From positions 20,741,448-20,805,447 of the forward strand of contig NC_049989.1 in the NCBI RefSeq assembly GCF_000003815.2: 64,000 nucleotides of DNA, given 5' to 3'. A model generated the notes under the pieces. That model did not search any database and was not told the origin of the DNA. It worked only from the letters and a program-made list of their open reading frames with translations. The translations under genes were made by a program, and so were the position numbers. Shown piece after piece: positions 37,801 to 50,570 of this stretch (position 1 is the stretch's first letter; each line of letters starts with the position of its first letter). Origin of the DNA: Branchiostoma floridae. Lineage: Eukaryota > Chordata > Leptocardii > Amphioxiformes > Branchiostomatidae.

Positions 37801-40800
37801 TCTTCTTACAATCAAACTCTGAATACCTCCAACGCTAAGTGTGTGGTCTCCTTTTGATTGATACAATCATATAATAGTAAGATCAGGGCTCTAGCCAGCG
37901 TCCATTTTTCCGTCAATTGGCGGAAATTTGCTGCGTCTGACGGAAAAAATTTAAAACCAATCCATCAACCTTGACAGACAAGAATCCTTGGTGGAAGCTA
38001 CAGGCGGCTCGGGGATGCCGTCCACGGCCGTAAAAGCCACACACTGTTTGTTTTGCTATTGTTATGATTGTTGATATTGTGTGTTGGTCTCCTTTTGCAT
38101 ACGATAATCTCATTAAAAACCCGTTTTTCAAGATCTCAGTTCAGTCTCTCTAACTCAGTGGAAAGTGTTTTCGCAGTTTTCGCAACAATGGGCATTGGCT
38201 GACGGAAAAAAATTTTGAGCTGGCTAGAGCCCTGAGTAAGATACAGACTTACAGCCTGTAGTTTCCACTGCAGCCCCTCCCTGAAGCTGGTGCGGAAGTT
38301 CTGAGTGGAGTGACGATGGATCTTCACACTCATGTCCTGTGGGAGGGGCAGATGGTTCAGGGTGAAAAGATGTCTTGTGTGTTGATTGATTATCAATCAA
38401 TTAATCAATCATTCGCAGGCATCATAATCTGATGCATAGCGGCTACAGACATGGACAGTTCATGCCAGGTTGATCTGTCCTGGGTGTACTCCCTCCAGTT
38501 GGTTCTGGTGACCCCCAGCTCTTTGAGTTTGATTGATTGATAAAAATAATCTATAAACCAGGCTGATCATACCTAGCTTAGGTGCCATTCTGTTTAGTTT
38601 ACAAGCCTAGGGCAAAATATTTTAATTTGTGGTATAGCGAGTACTGGTAACGAGCTCCGGCGGTAGACTATATAGGATGGTACCCAGGCCAGGGCCCCCA
38701 GAATCTAGTGGGCAACCCTTCCTTCACTCAGACCAAGAAGTTGGGAGCTTGAATCCTAGCTGATAGCACTCACTAAATGTGCACACTACTGGGAAGGGTC
38801 TCACAGTCCATAGGATGGGATGAAAATCCTTGATCCACTGTTCATTGTGCTCGTTTAGAAGAGCTAGGGGAACGTCCCCAGTACAATGAACCTGTAAACA
38901 CTGCACATAGCATCTGTCCACTTGAAGATTACCTCAGACAGTCTCTTATGTGAGTTAATCTGGTTTGAGACCACTTCAACTTTCCTATCCTTTTCTCCCT
39001 CACATGTCTCCATACTTACTGCAGTGCAGATGTTGTCTCCATACAGGGTGATCACAGCCTTCACATGGTCAGCACCCCTGCATACACACAGGAAAACATC
39101 ATATAACTATAGTAAGCCCTTTATCTATGTGCTTCCCTTATCTGGCATAAGAGAAACGGCAACCAGAAGCAAAGCAGTGACTGCACTTCAAACACAACTT
39201 CAAATAGAGGAGATTTAGGCACAATTTCAATGTGGGGCATCAATGACAGTCATATATCAATTGTGTTCACTTTATCAGTTCTAAAATCAGCAAATGACCA
39301 TGATGTAAGTCATTACAAAGTATTTTTGTTCATAATAAAAAAAAAAATCCTTAGCAGGCTCTTTGAGTCAGGTGTTTTTTTCTGTTGAGGCCTATAAGAA
39401 ATTAAGGACAATGTAATTATATTGATATTAAAAAATTACATTATAAACCACAAAAGTCAAACACGTAGAATTTGCTAAGGAGGCTATGTGAACATTATGT
39501 AACTCTGAATTGCATTTGCATGACAAAATTGCAGTTTTTCGATCCAGAAGTGACTCACGTTGCGCTGGTGAGGAGGTACTTCTCTGCTTTCACAAGACAG
39601 GACTCCGCTGAAAACAGAACACAAACATCCGTAAATAACTTCATCAGGTTGTCAGTAGTTATCAGTAATTGCTTAAGGCCAGTAATGCCTACCTCAAAGC
39701 ACTGATGATAAGTAAAGCGCAATATCAAGAATAACATGAGTACATTCTATGGCAGAACAACCTTTTAGTGTGAAAAGTTGCCTAACTACCAAGACTCGAC
39801 TCAAGTCAAAATTGAGGACCCTGAGTCACCAAGTGACATGTCCTTGTTCACATGAAAATAATAATAACTATTACATGTACTAATAACCTACTAAATTCAC
39901 TTGTTCTATGTTTTGGAAACACAAATCAGTTGTTAACATTCCCTAGCATTTTCTCCTTTATTTCCATTTGTTTATTTGAGCTAGGCACTCGTGACTTGTG
40001 TTGTAACTAGCCCATGCACAACTGATGATAATCACATTCCATATTAGCCTGGGTACCATCCGATTTCTACCGGGTCTCTTTACACTCGCTACCCTAAAAA
40101 ATACTTTTGTAGGGTAGCGAGTGCAAAGAGCTTCTTCTATATGAGGCTTAGGCCACACCAATTTAATTTCTTGGTTTACGGATTTTTTCATAAAAAAATA
40201 TGGAGCGAAAGGGTGAAATAAAAATAAAAATAAAAATTGCAAAATGGTTGGGGTAAAGGTAACAGCTAATCCAAAACATAAAGAAAAAAAGTTTTCAGCT
40301 TGAAAAAAGTACAAAAACACTATTATTGTACAGTAACAGCACCTGTACCCACACTTTAAGGAGCTTATAATATAAAGGCCAATTTGCTACACCAGAAAGT
40401 TGGTGAATGGTTTCAGTAATGGTGAAAATTTGCTGAATCGTAATTTTTATTTTTATTTTTTTTTCCAAAAAATAGGAGCGAGCGAATCCGTGAACCAAGA
40501 AACTAAATTGGTGTGGCCTTATCAGCAAAAGTCAATGGAACAGTAAAGAAGGAGAAGACTCAAGCTTATGTTTTTTATGTGCGTACTCACTTGAGCCAGG
40601 CAGCAGGAACCACTTGCTGCACTCCTGTAACAATGATATTCAACATCATGTCATACCTGCGACGTGAAAACGTTCCATACAGGTGTTCCAGACCGGGCCA
40701 TAACTTCCGTATCGCACAGGTTCGAAAGGCGTATCACACGGGCTCCATTTGACTAAATCGAACTGATTCGAGCGGGCCGAGTGCGGCGCCATCGAAAGTT

Positions 40801-42677
40801 CGAATACCTGATTTGGACGTTGGAAGATTACTGTTGCAACACTTTTTTTGTTCAACTTCTGGTGCATTTCGCATCAAAACAGGGGTTTTCTCAGGTGGGT
40901 ATGACATAAATAAAATACAACATGGTGTATTTTTGCCTTTGGCCTTCGGGCGATCCGACCCGCGGTTGGGCTGGTACCTCGGGTAAAAATGGGCGTATGA
41001 CGTGATGACCAGACGCGCGTCATACGCGAGAATTGTGCACGAAAGCCACGTGACTGATGGTGCGAGAAATCGCGAGACCGGGAGCAGAATCCTAGATCTT
41101 GAACACACTGTGTTGTATTCTATATCAGGGCTCGAAATACCACCTGCATATGCAGGTTAGTGCAGGTAAAATTGGTGCTGTGCAGGTATTTCTGGTGTCT
41201 ACCTGCACCAAACCTGCACTGGTCCATGTACTGGGTTTTATACATAAATGTCCTATGATGTACGTGTGTATGGGTTGTCATTAGCTGCATTGACTGTTAC
41301 CACCTATAAAGTATAATTTATATAAAAGAAAAAGTAGCAATGGTTCCTGAACAAATTTAGTATGATCCATACTTCCTAAATTCAGAGTGGTGCAGGTAAA
41401 ATTTGTCTGGTGCAGGTAATTTTCGACGTTACCTGCACGAGTGCAGGTATGCAGAAAAAAGTATTTCGAGCCCTGTATATGTATTTATCTCATCAACAGT
41501 ATTTAGCAAACCTCCTTACCTATACTAGGCTATAGCAGAAAGTGGTAAGTGAATGAGTGAGTGAGTGAGTGAATGTGTGAGAGTGAAATATGAATGAGTG
41601 ATTGTGTGACTGATTAGATGATTAGATGAATGAAAGAATGAATTGATGAATGCAAGAAGTTACTATTACAATGAGCGAGTAGTACATGAGTAACTTTAAG
41701 TGATATATGAGTTTGAGAAAAAATGAATGAATGACTGAATGATGGAATGAATGGATGATTGAATGAATGAATGAATGAAGGAATATAAGCAGTTACCTGC
41801 AGCACAGTCTGCAGCTGCCGCAGCACTGCATTGACTTCATGCAGCAGCAGCCACCTGAACTCCTCCTGCTGGAACACAAACAAAACAACAACATAAACAA
41901 CCTGTTCTAAATAACAATTGTGGAGGGGTGGGGTGGGAGATTTAGAGGTAACGTTATACGTTTGCAGGGTTCTCCCCAGAGAGTGGAATAAGGGAGGCCC
42001 TCCACTATACTCTCAGCCAGCTCCACTATACTATTTTTCAAATTTAGTGTGTTTCTTCCCTATTTTCTTTGTTAGTTTTGCTACAATTAATGACAATTCA
42101 CAGATTTTTGTGCCAAGTGGCATCACTTTTCCAGTCAGCATTGTCTGCAAAAACTTGTGAATGAGCAATGATCAAAACAATAGTCATTTGCCACTTCACA
42201 ACAAAGGAATCACAACAATATATTATACTTGTAGTATTTGACACCCTCTGTCATTGCAAAATGAACCCATTTTCATGAAAGCGCAGCGTGTTGTTGCGGG
42301 TTATTTTTGCCAGTCCCTCCACTATACTAAAAAATTCTGAGGAGAACCCTGCTAACCCATAACCCCCTGTACAATCCAGATGTACGTGCCACCCCACACA
42401 CCCACCTCGACTGTCAGGCCAGTAAATTCTTTCCGACCTACGAAAACCTAGGGCTTTTATCAAGAAAATACCTTGTGAAAACAACAACAAAATTACGCAT
42501 GTTTAAACCGAGTTTCAAGGGCGAGTGCCAAAGTATCGGTTTGTAGAACTGACTTCCTGTACTCCCCTAACCCTACTCTAAATCCCAAACCAGTCTAGAT
42601 GCACAAATAGCTCCCAAAACACCATAAAAAGGACAAATTTCGATGCTTACCAAAACTCTTTCCTCTTCTTCCGCCAT
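31812..42677 (-). CDS. rogdi: Rogdi homologue, 12 coding exons, 279 aa
   Basis: Exons in coding order: 42677-42651, 41868-41797, 40624-40591, 39607-39559, 39077-39020, 38336-38253, 36958-36863, 36495-36397, 35888-35775, 35401-35355, 34332-34206, 31844-31812. Every junction is GT-AG and the phases close to 279 codons plus TGA; human ROGDI has 287. Diagnostic stretches are EEFRWLLLHEVNAVLRQLQ near the start, HVKAVITLYGD, FSPALPNEVIVSFHIHCHK, and VAVPWLNDVITYFTVGLQLC, then QQLKDK before the last exon ITVFQQYWKD. ROGDI is a leucine-zipper-containing component linked to the RAVE/Rabconnectin-3 V-ATPase assembly complex in animals; mutations in people cause Kohlschutter-Tonz syndrome. The last exon is only 33 nt and sits behind a 2.4-kb intron holding a foldback element. 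Exon 7 has a partial upstream copy. Confidence 0.95.
32109..33641. mobile_element. Foldback element with about 650-bp inverted arms
   Basis: The left arm (32109-32763) and right arm (32991-33641) are near-complementary over their whole length and are separated by about 227 bases. Outer ends are agcatcagaaaat and attttctgatgct; inner ends are cgcgccgaaaca and tgtttcggcgcg. Arms differ by scattered substitutions and short indels. No transposase frame is seen. It lies in the last ROGDI intron and would form a long hairpin in ROGDI pre-mRNA. Confidence 0.88.
34502..34862. mobile_element. PIF/Harbinger-type MITE, copy 1
   Basis: It is about 361 bp with long inverted ends beginning ggccacaccaatttaatttc and ending in the complement. 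It is flanked by the 3-bp duplication taa (34499-34501 and 34863-34865). GG...CC ends and TWA-type target duplications fit PIF/Harbinger. It lies in ROGDI intron 10. Confidence 0.88.
36914..37044 (-). repeat. Tandem copy of ROGDI exon 7 acceptor edge
   Basis: The first 45 bases of exon 7 plus acceptor (36914-36960) are repeated at 37000-37046, 86 bp upstream in the gene's sense, with five or so changes. The copy keeps an apparent pyrimidine-CAG acceptor. The intervening tcacatgatcag units are themselves tandem. Confidence 0.85.
37884..38234. mobile_element. hAT-type MITE, copy 1
   Basis: Ends are cagggctctagccagcg and ctggctagagccctg. It is flanked by the perfect 8-bp duplication agtaagat (37876-37883 and 38235-38242). 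An 8-bp duplication plus CAGGG/CCCTG ends indicate the hAT superfamily. It lies in ROGDI intron 6, ending about 20 bp from the exon 6 donor. Confidence 0.93.
38700..38925 (+). mobile_element. tRNA-derived SINE, copy 3 (plus)
   Basis: It has a B-box-like gagcttgaatcctagc and the body blocks gttcattgtgct, aagagctaggggaa and gtacaatgaacctgtaaa shared with 14048-14300. It lies in ROGDI intron 5. Confidence 0.7.
40044..40146. repeat. Palindromic element (agcctgggtac family)
   Basis: It begins agcctgggtaccatccgat and has an inner perfect hairpin, ctttacactcgctaccctaa against its complement in gtagggtagcgagtgcaaag. Confidence 0.6.
40151..40518. mobile_element. PIF/Harbinger-type MITE, copy 2
   Basis: It is about 95 percent like copy 1 by eye, in the same orientation, and is flanked by the 3-bp duplication tta (40148-40150 and 40519-40521). 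It lies in ROGDI intron 3. Confidence 0.88.
41126..41475. mobile_element. hAT-like MITE, second family
   Basis: Ends are cagggctcgaaatac and gtatttcgagccctg. Internal gtgcaggtaa blocks are repeated in both orientations. Flanks share only tatat, so the target duplication is degraded or of another length. A fragment of the same family seems to lie at about 51400-51515. Confidence 0.7.
41541..41785 (+). repeat. Microsatellite (GAAT/GAGT)n next to ROGDI exon 2
   Basis: Imperfect gagt and gaat tetranucleotide units run up to about 12 bases from the exon 2 donor (41797). Confidence 0.85.
41965..42351. mobile_element. hAT-like MITE, third family
   Basis: Ends are cagggttctccccag and ctgaggagaaccctg, with inner ctccactatact repeated. 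No clear 8-bp duplication is seen in the flanks. It lies in ROGDI intron 1. Confidence 0.6.
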
Positions 42678-43238
42678 TTGTCTGATGATGACCTTTCACC
42701 CCCTTATAGACGAGTCCACTTGTATGCTTGTTCATTTATGAGGGGTGTATTTAAAAGTTTTGTTGGAGATTAATCGAGGTTAAGGGATAAAAAGCGACTC
42801 TTGGAATGCACTCATTAGAAAACAATGCATAGTTCTGTCTTATGATGTGTCTCATATTTCAAAACTTTTTCCGATGATGTGATATGAATTTTGAAATCTG
42901 ATATGTTCAGAAATAATGTTCTGTCAGACATTTTCTGTCCTTATATAAGAACATCTATCTTACGTCTGTTTATCACTTTGGGTACATTTTGAGAGAACTC
43001 AAACCCTAAATATTGCGATTCTAATCATCAATTTGCGATTTTAAAATCCCTGGGATCAAACGAACTCATCTGACTACTGATAACCAATCGCCGTCCGTTT
43101 TGAGACCCCGCCTACCAATATCAACACAGGTCCCTTGGCTCTGGGCCAATCGCCGGTCGGCACTGGTGCGACGTCACTTGTCAACAGTTGCACGTGGCCT
43201 GGGTCGTTCTGCTATCAATAAACAACGTGAGTGACGGA
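42678..43238. promoter_or_regulatory. Shared ROGDI/PRODH2 divergent 5' region
   Basis: The two genes start head to head about 560 bp apart. The PRODH2-proximal part contains gggccaatcgcc (CCAAT box), gacgtcac (CRE-like) and gcacgtggc (E-box) at about 43143-43200. No TATA box is obvious. Assignment of a transcription start is inference. Confidence 0.5.
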
Positions 43239-43343
43239 ATGGGGCCAGAGCTGGTTTCAACCGGACTCAGCCAGTTAGCTGATCCATTGGACTCAAAGAA
43301 AAGAGCGGCGGAGAAGGGCAAGGGCTGGCCGAGCATAACTTAG
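43239..43343 (+). other. Upstream ORF in presumed PRODH2 leader exon (34 codons)
   Basis: ATG (43239) opens a 34-codon frame ending in TAG at 43341-43343, directly followed by a good donor (aag/gtatgt at about 43346). If this is the non-coding first exon of PRODH2, spliced to the acceptor at 45424, the frame is a classic upstream ORF. The residues are lysine-rich near the end and match no family I recognise. Confidence 0.4.
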
Positions 43344-44129
43344 AAGGTATGTCACGTTTAAGGTTCTCTTTCCTTTCGATTTTGGGCATGACAAGCGTGC
43401 AGGACGAATAGAGCTTATCAAGGGGGTGAATTAACGTTACATTGGATGTTGAACAACAATATTTAGTATTTGAAAGTTGCTGTTTTGTTCTCCTAGCTGG
43501 AACATTCTCTGGAGACGCAGTATGGTTTGTGTTTGCACGCTAGTGACCTTTTATAAGATGCCTTACTTTGCTTGGGGGCTTATTTTAAAAACAGTATTCT
43601 TCAATGTGACAAGGACCTGAACTGTTCTGAATACAGTGGGTCTCAGTGCAAATTATAAGCTAGACCAGGCAGGGATGTTTTCGTACTTGTTTGTTTTGAA
43701 AACAAACACCGCAAAGCGGCAAAGTCGATTGACCCCTGTACGAAAATACAAAAGCCTGACTGCACTCGGACAGGTCAGGACAGCAGGCTATCTGAAATAA
43801 TTAATTTCTCTAAAATGCCATGTTGATTTGATTATATGGATGACATCCGCACGCACCAATTTTCGGCCGTTTAAAAAAAAAAGTTTTCAACCATGCTATG
43901 GAAAGCAGCTGCAAAATGAATTATGGAATGGAATTGACTCTGGCACTTTAAGACAATTATGATATCTGTGGGTTTTTTTTTTTTTTCTTTTCAATTCACC
44001 ACAGGCATTTGTCATTTTGTAGCTGCTTTGTACAATTTAGAGTTTAGTCCTGGATGTTGGCAGATTTAAAAAAAAAGTGAATTTGACCCTGAACCAGTTT
44101 AGCTCACTGAACAGGGTATTCTTATCCTG

Positions 44130-44345
44130 GTTGTGACAGAGGAGACAGATGCTATGTACAGTATTTCGAACATTGTACAGGGGAAATTCTCCAAGCTGTT
44201 TCTATCAAAGATACAAGCATAATGAACAGCTAGCAGACCACAAGGACTACAAGTAGTACAACCCTGTTCAGTAACATGCATGTAGGGTGAGCGAGATCCT
44301 GGGAGTCAAACTCATGGCACTAATAGAGGCAGGGCCGCTAAATGA
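44130..44345 (-). mobile_element. tRNA-derived SINE, copy 4 (minus)
   Basis: On the minus strand it has a degenerate B box (gagtttgactccc) and the reversed body blocks found in the other three copies (atgctatgtacagta, cattgtacagggg). A run of about 19 G follows at 44820. Confidence 0.65.
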
Positions 44346-45018
44346 CTCAGGAAGTTACATGGCACTCTAACTTATGCAGATGTCATCCATATAATCAAAT
44401 GGACATGGTCTAAGGCTTGGTAAACAGACAAACTGTCCTGGTTTTAACACCAGTCATCTCATCTGTCATCTCCCACTGGCACTGCAGACTTTTAGGAATG
44501 GGGTCAGTGGTGGTCCCTGGGGCTTGGGGCCATATGCGAGATTTGGAGGGTTTTCACTTAACTGTATACTTTTGTGTATAAACTAACCAATAAACCACGC
44601 AACCACCAAACGAACTAACTGATCAACTAACAAACTCTCTGACAAGTGCACAGTCACAAGTAAACATTTAGTACATGATTTTGTTGACCTACACAACAAC
44701 TGTAAGGCAAGACAGAATGATCGAAGCATCCTCCCTTGACAGTGTGTTTGTCAACAGTCTGCTCTTTTTTTACTTTGAAATCCTCCCCCAAATGCAGGAA
44801 ATTGCAAATGTGCAGATTTGGGGGGGGGGGGGGGGGGGTCTCTATTGTTTAAAAAGTGGTACAATTTACAGTATCATGAACAAAATCAATCATAATCAAA
44901 ACCCCCATTTTAGGTCCCTTCATGAAAGACAAACGCAATCCCTTGCAACATTTCAGAGCCGAGCCGACCGACCGTGGGATCAAACTTTAAGTTGGATCCA
45001 GATGGCCAAGCAGTAGGG

Positions 45019-45354
45019 CAGGGCTCTAGCCAGCGTCCGTTTTTCCATCAATTGACGGAAATTTGCTGCGTCTGACGGAAAAATTTTAAAACCAATCCGT
45101 CAACCTTGACGCACAAAAGTCCTTGGTTGAAGCTACAGGCGGCTTGGGCCGTAAAAGCCACACACTGTTTGTTTTGCGATTGTTATTATTGTTGACGAAA
45201 TGTGTCGGCTCCCTTTAGCATACGATAATCTCATTAAAAACCCGTTTTACAAGGTCTCAGTTCAGTCTTTCTAATTCATGGACGAGTGTTTTGCGATTTT
45301 CGCGACAATGGGAATTGGCTGACGGAAAAAAATTTCGAGCTGGCTAGAGCCCTG
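45019..45354. mobile_element. hAT-type MITE, copy 2
   Basis: It has the same termini as copy 1 and is flanked by the perfect 8-bp duplication cagtaggg (45011-45018 and 45355-45362). It ends about 70 bp before PRODH2 coding exon 1. Confidence 0.93.
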
Positions 45355-45446
45355 CAGTAGGGTTGCTTTAACACTTGTGCCACAGAGACATGTCATCAAC
45401 TTAATCAATCTGTTTGTCCACAGCCCAGTAGTGATTAGGCAGCGCC

Positions 45447-48400
45447 ATGTTGGTGGCACAGAGAGGAGTTCAGGTGTTGGTGCCAGCTGTGCAGAACTTC
45501 TCAAGGACCCTTCCAGCGCTCGCCGCTTCTCACAGATGGGAAGTGTTACAGCAGCGCCTCCTACAGACAGGTTAGTGGTACTGCAGATCCAAAGGAAAGC
45601 ATGAAAGTTCATCTGTGTGGGTATTGTAAAATACGTTTTTATCGAAAAATGCTAATGCTTCACTTCCAACACTGAAATTAACTATAGGGACCTACCCCTC
45701 TCCATTGACCTAATTCACAGAATGACCCTCTATCTCCCCCAGTGATGTCAGGAACACACCACTTTTGCAGGAGGGGTTCATAAATATAAGAAAGGTGTCT
45801 ATAATGCGGGATGATGTTGGCACTTTAGAAGATTAGATCTTAAGTGAAAAAGAAAGGTTGAAGTGTATATATAAGCAACAAAGGAATCACTCTATAACAA
45901 TAGCTGCAGTAGTTTTAAGTGTCTTCCTCAGCGCAAAACCCAATTAATAACAGGATTGTAAGTCAGGGGAGTAGAAACACTGAGTCTCCTGGCTCCCTGG
46001 ATTCAAACACACGCCAAAACCGGGTTGCCAAATCACAAACCCAGCAATGTAAACCACTATGCCAAAAGGCCCAGAGCCGTTTGGCATGGTTGGTTTGGCC
46101 GTGCTTGAACCCCATTCTTACAGTATTGCATACAAATCTGCTCAAGCCACCACCTCTTCAGAAGGACTGTCACCATCTGGCCAAACCGGTATTTCGTGGT
46201 CCCATTGACACATTTTTTTAAAAACAATCTTTATTCATGATTCTAGTACATGAAACAACGAATATACTTAAATTAAACATTCTCACAAACGATAAATTAG
46301 TACACGCACACCTACCCACATAATATACATATAAACATGCTAAAAACAGTTTTAAGAATATGATAACAAGCATTTTAAGTATCCTGTCAATAATGACCAC
46401 CTGTCAATAATGACCACCTGTCAACATGGACCAGATTAAATCAGCCCCGAGTGGTCTTCTTGGGCAGTTTTGACCAACTTTAATCTTTCCGTCCCAATCA
46501 TGTTTGGAGCCCATGTTATCAGTTTATAGTGTTCAAAGATTAGGAAAATGTACATTTTCATCATTTTCATGACACAAAGTGCAGATTTTGGGGACGGATG
46601 GGGTGATTTTTTTTTGCATTCTCAGCAGGGCTCTAGCCAGCGTCCGTTTTTCCGTCAATTGACGGAAATTTGCTGCGTGTGACGGAAAAATTTAAAACCA
46701 ATCCGCCAACCTTGACGGAAAAAAATCCTTGGTGGAAGCTACCGTCAGCTTGGGGACGCCGTCCACGGCCGTAAAAGCCACACACTGTTTGTTTTGCTAT
46801 TGTTATTATTGTTGACGAAGTGTGTCGGCTCCCTTTAAGGTCTCAGTTCAGTCTTCTAACTCCTGGAAGAGTGTTTTCGCGATTTATGCGAAATTGGGAA
46901 TTGGCTGACGGAAAAAAAATCGACCTGGCTAGAGCCCTGATTCTCAGCATGCAAATTTCCGTCCCAGGATGGAAGGACGGGTCCTAAAGACAGCCCTCAG
47001 GTTTTGACTGAATTACTGTTTCTTCTATACCCAGCTGCAGGAAAAGGCGACAACGCCCTGCCTGCAAGGACGACTCTCATCCGACAGGGGGCGCTCCAGA
47101 CGCACCAGCTGGGTCTCAACCTATCAGAGGAGACAGCAGCGGAGTCAGAAGAGCTGAGCTTTGACAATCCCTCGCAGGCGTTCAGGACAAAATCCACGTG
47201 GGAGATCGCTCGAGCGTTGCTGGTGCTCCGACTCTGCTCATTTGATGTACTGGTCGACAACAGTCTCAAGGTAAGTAGCGTAGATTCTTATACTTACTAT
47301 AGATATATCGGTCTACTGTAAATTCAGTTTACTGTAAATACAGATATATTTGCGAAGACTGCTTCACCCCCAAATCAAAACCACCACAAAAGTTTTTGTT
47401 TTGTCTTTTTTTCCTGCCTGGTCGACAACAGTCTCAAGGTATGCAGAGTAGAGTCTTTACTCTTAATATACATAATATACATTTTGTACTTACTATAATA
47501 GATATATCGTCTACTGTAAATACAAAAATATTTGGGGTTGTTCTATGCATTTTTTTTTGCGACGACTGCTTCACCCCAACTCAAAACTACCCACAAAAGT
47601 TTTTGTTTTGTCTTTTTCCTGGCCTGCCAAAACCACCACAAAAGTTTTTGTAATGGTTCTGTCTTTTTCCTGCCTACCCCCTTGTCTAACACTAAGCACT
47701 ATTTATGATATGATACATCACACTATACATTGCACAGTATAAGATCATGATGTGTTGGATGCACCTGCTAGGTAAAGACACCAGAAGTTCAAGCCAAACA
47801 CAGACCAGGTTCTGATCTTCGATTTGAAAACCACAGTAATCTTAAATACATTACAGTTTAGCCCTTAAGAAAGACAGGGACATGTAATATCTTCTGTCTT
47901 GGTTTGGAGTGTATGAATCTTTCTCAGTCACAATCTAGAACAGAAAAAGTAAAAAAGTGACCACTGCTATTTTGCCCTTTACAGCTGATGAAAGTAGGCC
48001 AAAGCTTCCTGGGTCAGAGGTTATTTGAAACGGTGATGCGTGCGACGTTCTACGGCCAGTTCATCGGAGGTGACACAGAGAAAGAGATTGAGGCGACGGT
48101 AAGGAGGCTGCTTAACTCCGGGCTGCAGACACTGCCAGCAATAACCATTGAGGAAGACATTGGTGATGAGATGGTCATCAGGTGTGTTTACTTGTTTGCT
48201 TTGTTCATCGTCATAGTTTTTTGTTTGCAGGTTTGTCTTGCTGCAGGGCTAATTATTTTCCCTTCCAAATAATTAGCTAAAGAAAATTAAGAAGAATGCA
48301 AATGAGAGATTGTCTCACACCAAGATTGCCTTCCCTAATAGAAAGTTATGCATCTTCTTCAACCAACAATTTTAAAAGACTGAAATACAAACTCCTCAAC

Positions 48401-50528
48401 ACTCTTTCAAATTGCAAGAGTTTCAATGGTTTCTACCATAAAAGTCATCAGTCTTTCCTTGGGCTTTACGAAAAGTGGACAACAGTTGTGGAACTGGCCC
48501 TGTCCTTAGTGCTGAAGCTATCACCATTAGTATGTTGGGTGACCAACAACAGACAGGGTTTCTGCTGTGAAAAACCTCTGGTTTGGAAGTTGGGTACCAT
48601 GGGCCACGAGTCCTTCCCGCACCAGATGGTGCATTGGGCAGTGCCCATCCCCATTTCTGTAGTCCTGAGCCGCACAGCTTTGTCCAATCACCAGCAGGCA
48701 TATTCAGCTTCCTTCCCAAATGCTTAGTGATGGCCAAATGCTTATGATTTGGCCAGGAATCCAACACAAGACAGACTGAATAGAAGAGAAACACTCACTT
48801 GGCTAGCTGGAAGACCCATTTTAGACCCTGAACTGGCTGCAGTAATGGTAACAGCATGACAAGATAATATCATGAACTCACTTGGCCATTGTACCGGTTG
48901 CATAGGCCAGACATAATAGTTGATTCTAAGTCACAGAAACACCATGCTCAAGTATTTCACTTCCCCCATCTTCCTCCAGAGAGGAGTTCTACGACTCTGC
49001 TACCCAGTTCTACCTGGACTCCATCCGGCTGCTCGCCAGGCTGTCCGACTACGTGGAAGTCCCGCTGTTCCAACTTCGCGTCACGTCCTTTCTGCACGCC
49101 AACCTACTGGTAGGCCTAAGGCCATGCTGGCTCTTTTATATTGTACTCTCACCTGTATTTAAAGCAATAACTATGAATGGAAAACTCCAGCATGTCCAGT
49201 GGACATCATGCTCATATTGTAAAATTATTGTCACTTAATATCCTATTGATGTTATTTATACTTTCTTTAAAAAATGGTAGACTTTTACAAAATCATCAGA
49301 TTTGCATTCTGTACATTTCTGTAACATGTAACAATTTTACTATTAGTTCTACACATATAGCATTACTTTGTTGTTTACGACTTCTATTGATTTTCAAATG
49401 TATTTATTTTTGATCAAATGAGGCTATGTTAGGTTATGTTATGTTGGGGTTTGGTCCCCAGGAATCTTTGGAAAACACCATAGGTAAAATACATTTCCTG
49501 GATAGATAGATAAATGCAAATTGAAACTGTTGTTAACAATAACATATTGTAAAAAGGGGCCTTATTCTGAAACCTCATACTTCTTCCACAGGTGATAATG
49601 AGCAAGCACATGGATGCAGGCTGCCCTGAGCTGTCTGTGGAGAACCTTGCCAGTGGGCTGGCTGAAGACAACCAGGTATTGTCTTATAGATGGCAAGTTC
49701 ATATAACATTTGCTTTGACTTTTCTGCAGTACATGAAAAAGTATGTGATGCCATTGTTGTGTACCTACTTCAAACTTAGTTTGACTTTATTATTGATAAA
49801 TGAAATTGGTTGTAGAGAGCAGTCTTGTAAAAATTGCCAATGATCACTGTCCATCATAACAAAGACGAGCAGGCGGGACTTCTTAGCCAATTTTCAAACT
49901 GACATGTTGGTTAATGAAGAATATTATAAAAGTAATTACTATCAATCAACATAATCAACTAAGATATGTCCAATTTGTCATTACGGATATCAAAAGCAAA
50001 AGATGAAAGATCATGACAAATATCAGCATTAGATTTAAAACATTGTACTATAATATAATTATAGGACGTTGTGAATATGACAGGATTCCGCCATTTTTTT
50101 TGCAGAACTTCAGCGTGTCGGTTCTGACGGATCAAGAGAACGATCACCTCCGGAACATGCTGCGAAGACTCCACGCCGTGTGCCGCGAGTGCTCCGACCG
50201 AAGGATCTGGCTGGCGGCAGACGCGGAGTACACGTACATGCGACCCGCCATGACCCAGCTGATGCTTGCCGCCATGTTTAAGTTCAACCAGAAGGAGCCG
50301 CTCATATGGAACACCTACCAGTGTTATCTTAAGGTGTGGAGAGTCTTCTTATAACTTATTATCTGAGTGTTTAATTGTTACCTTATAGGGTGTGGGACTG
50401 TGGGGAGTCTTCGTATAACTAATATTACGGATAATATTATTATAATGTTACCTCGAGGCGCTAGGAGTCTTCTTAGATTTGAAAAAAAAATTTAGCCATA
50501 CATGCACACATGCGCGTGCGCACACACA

Positions 50529-50570
<42 letters not shown>

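Noticed and set aside
41583-41883. 89-codon minus-strand ORF with FIHSFNHPFIPSF-like repeats
   Set aside because: Only its first part is ROGDI exon 2 (41868-41797). The rest is the tetranucleotide microsatellite of the intron.
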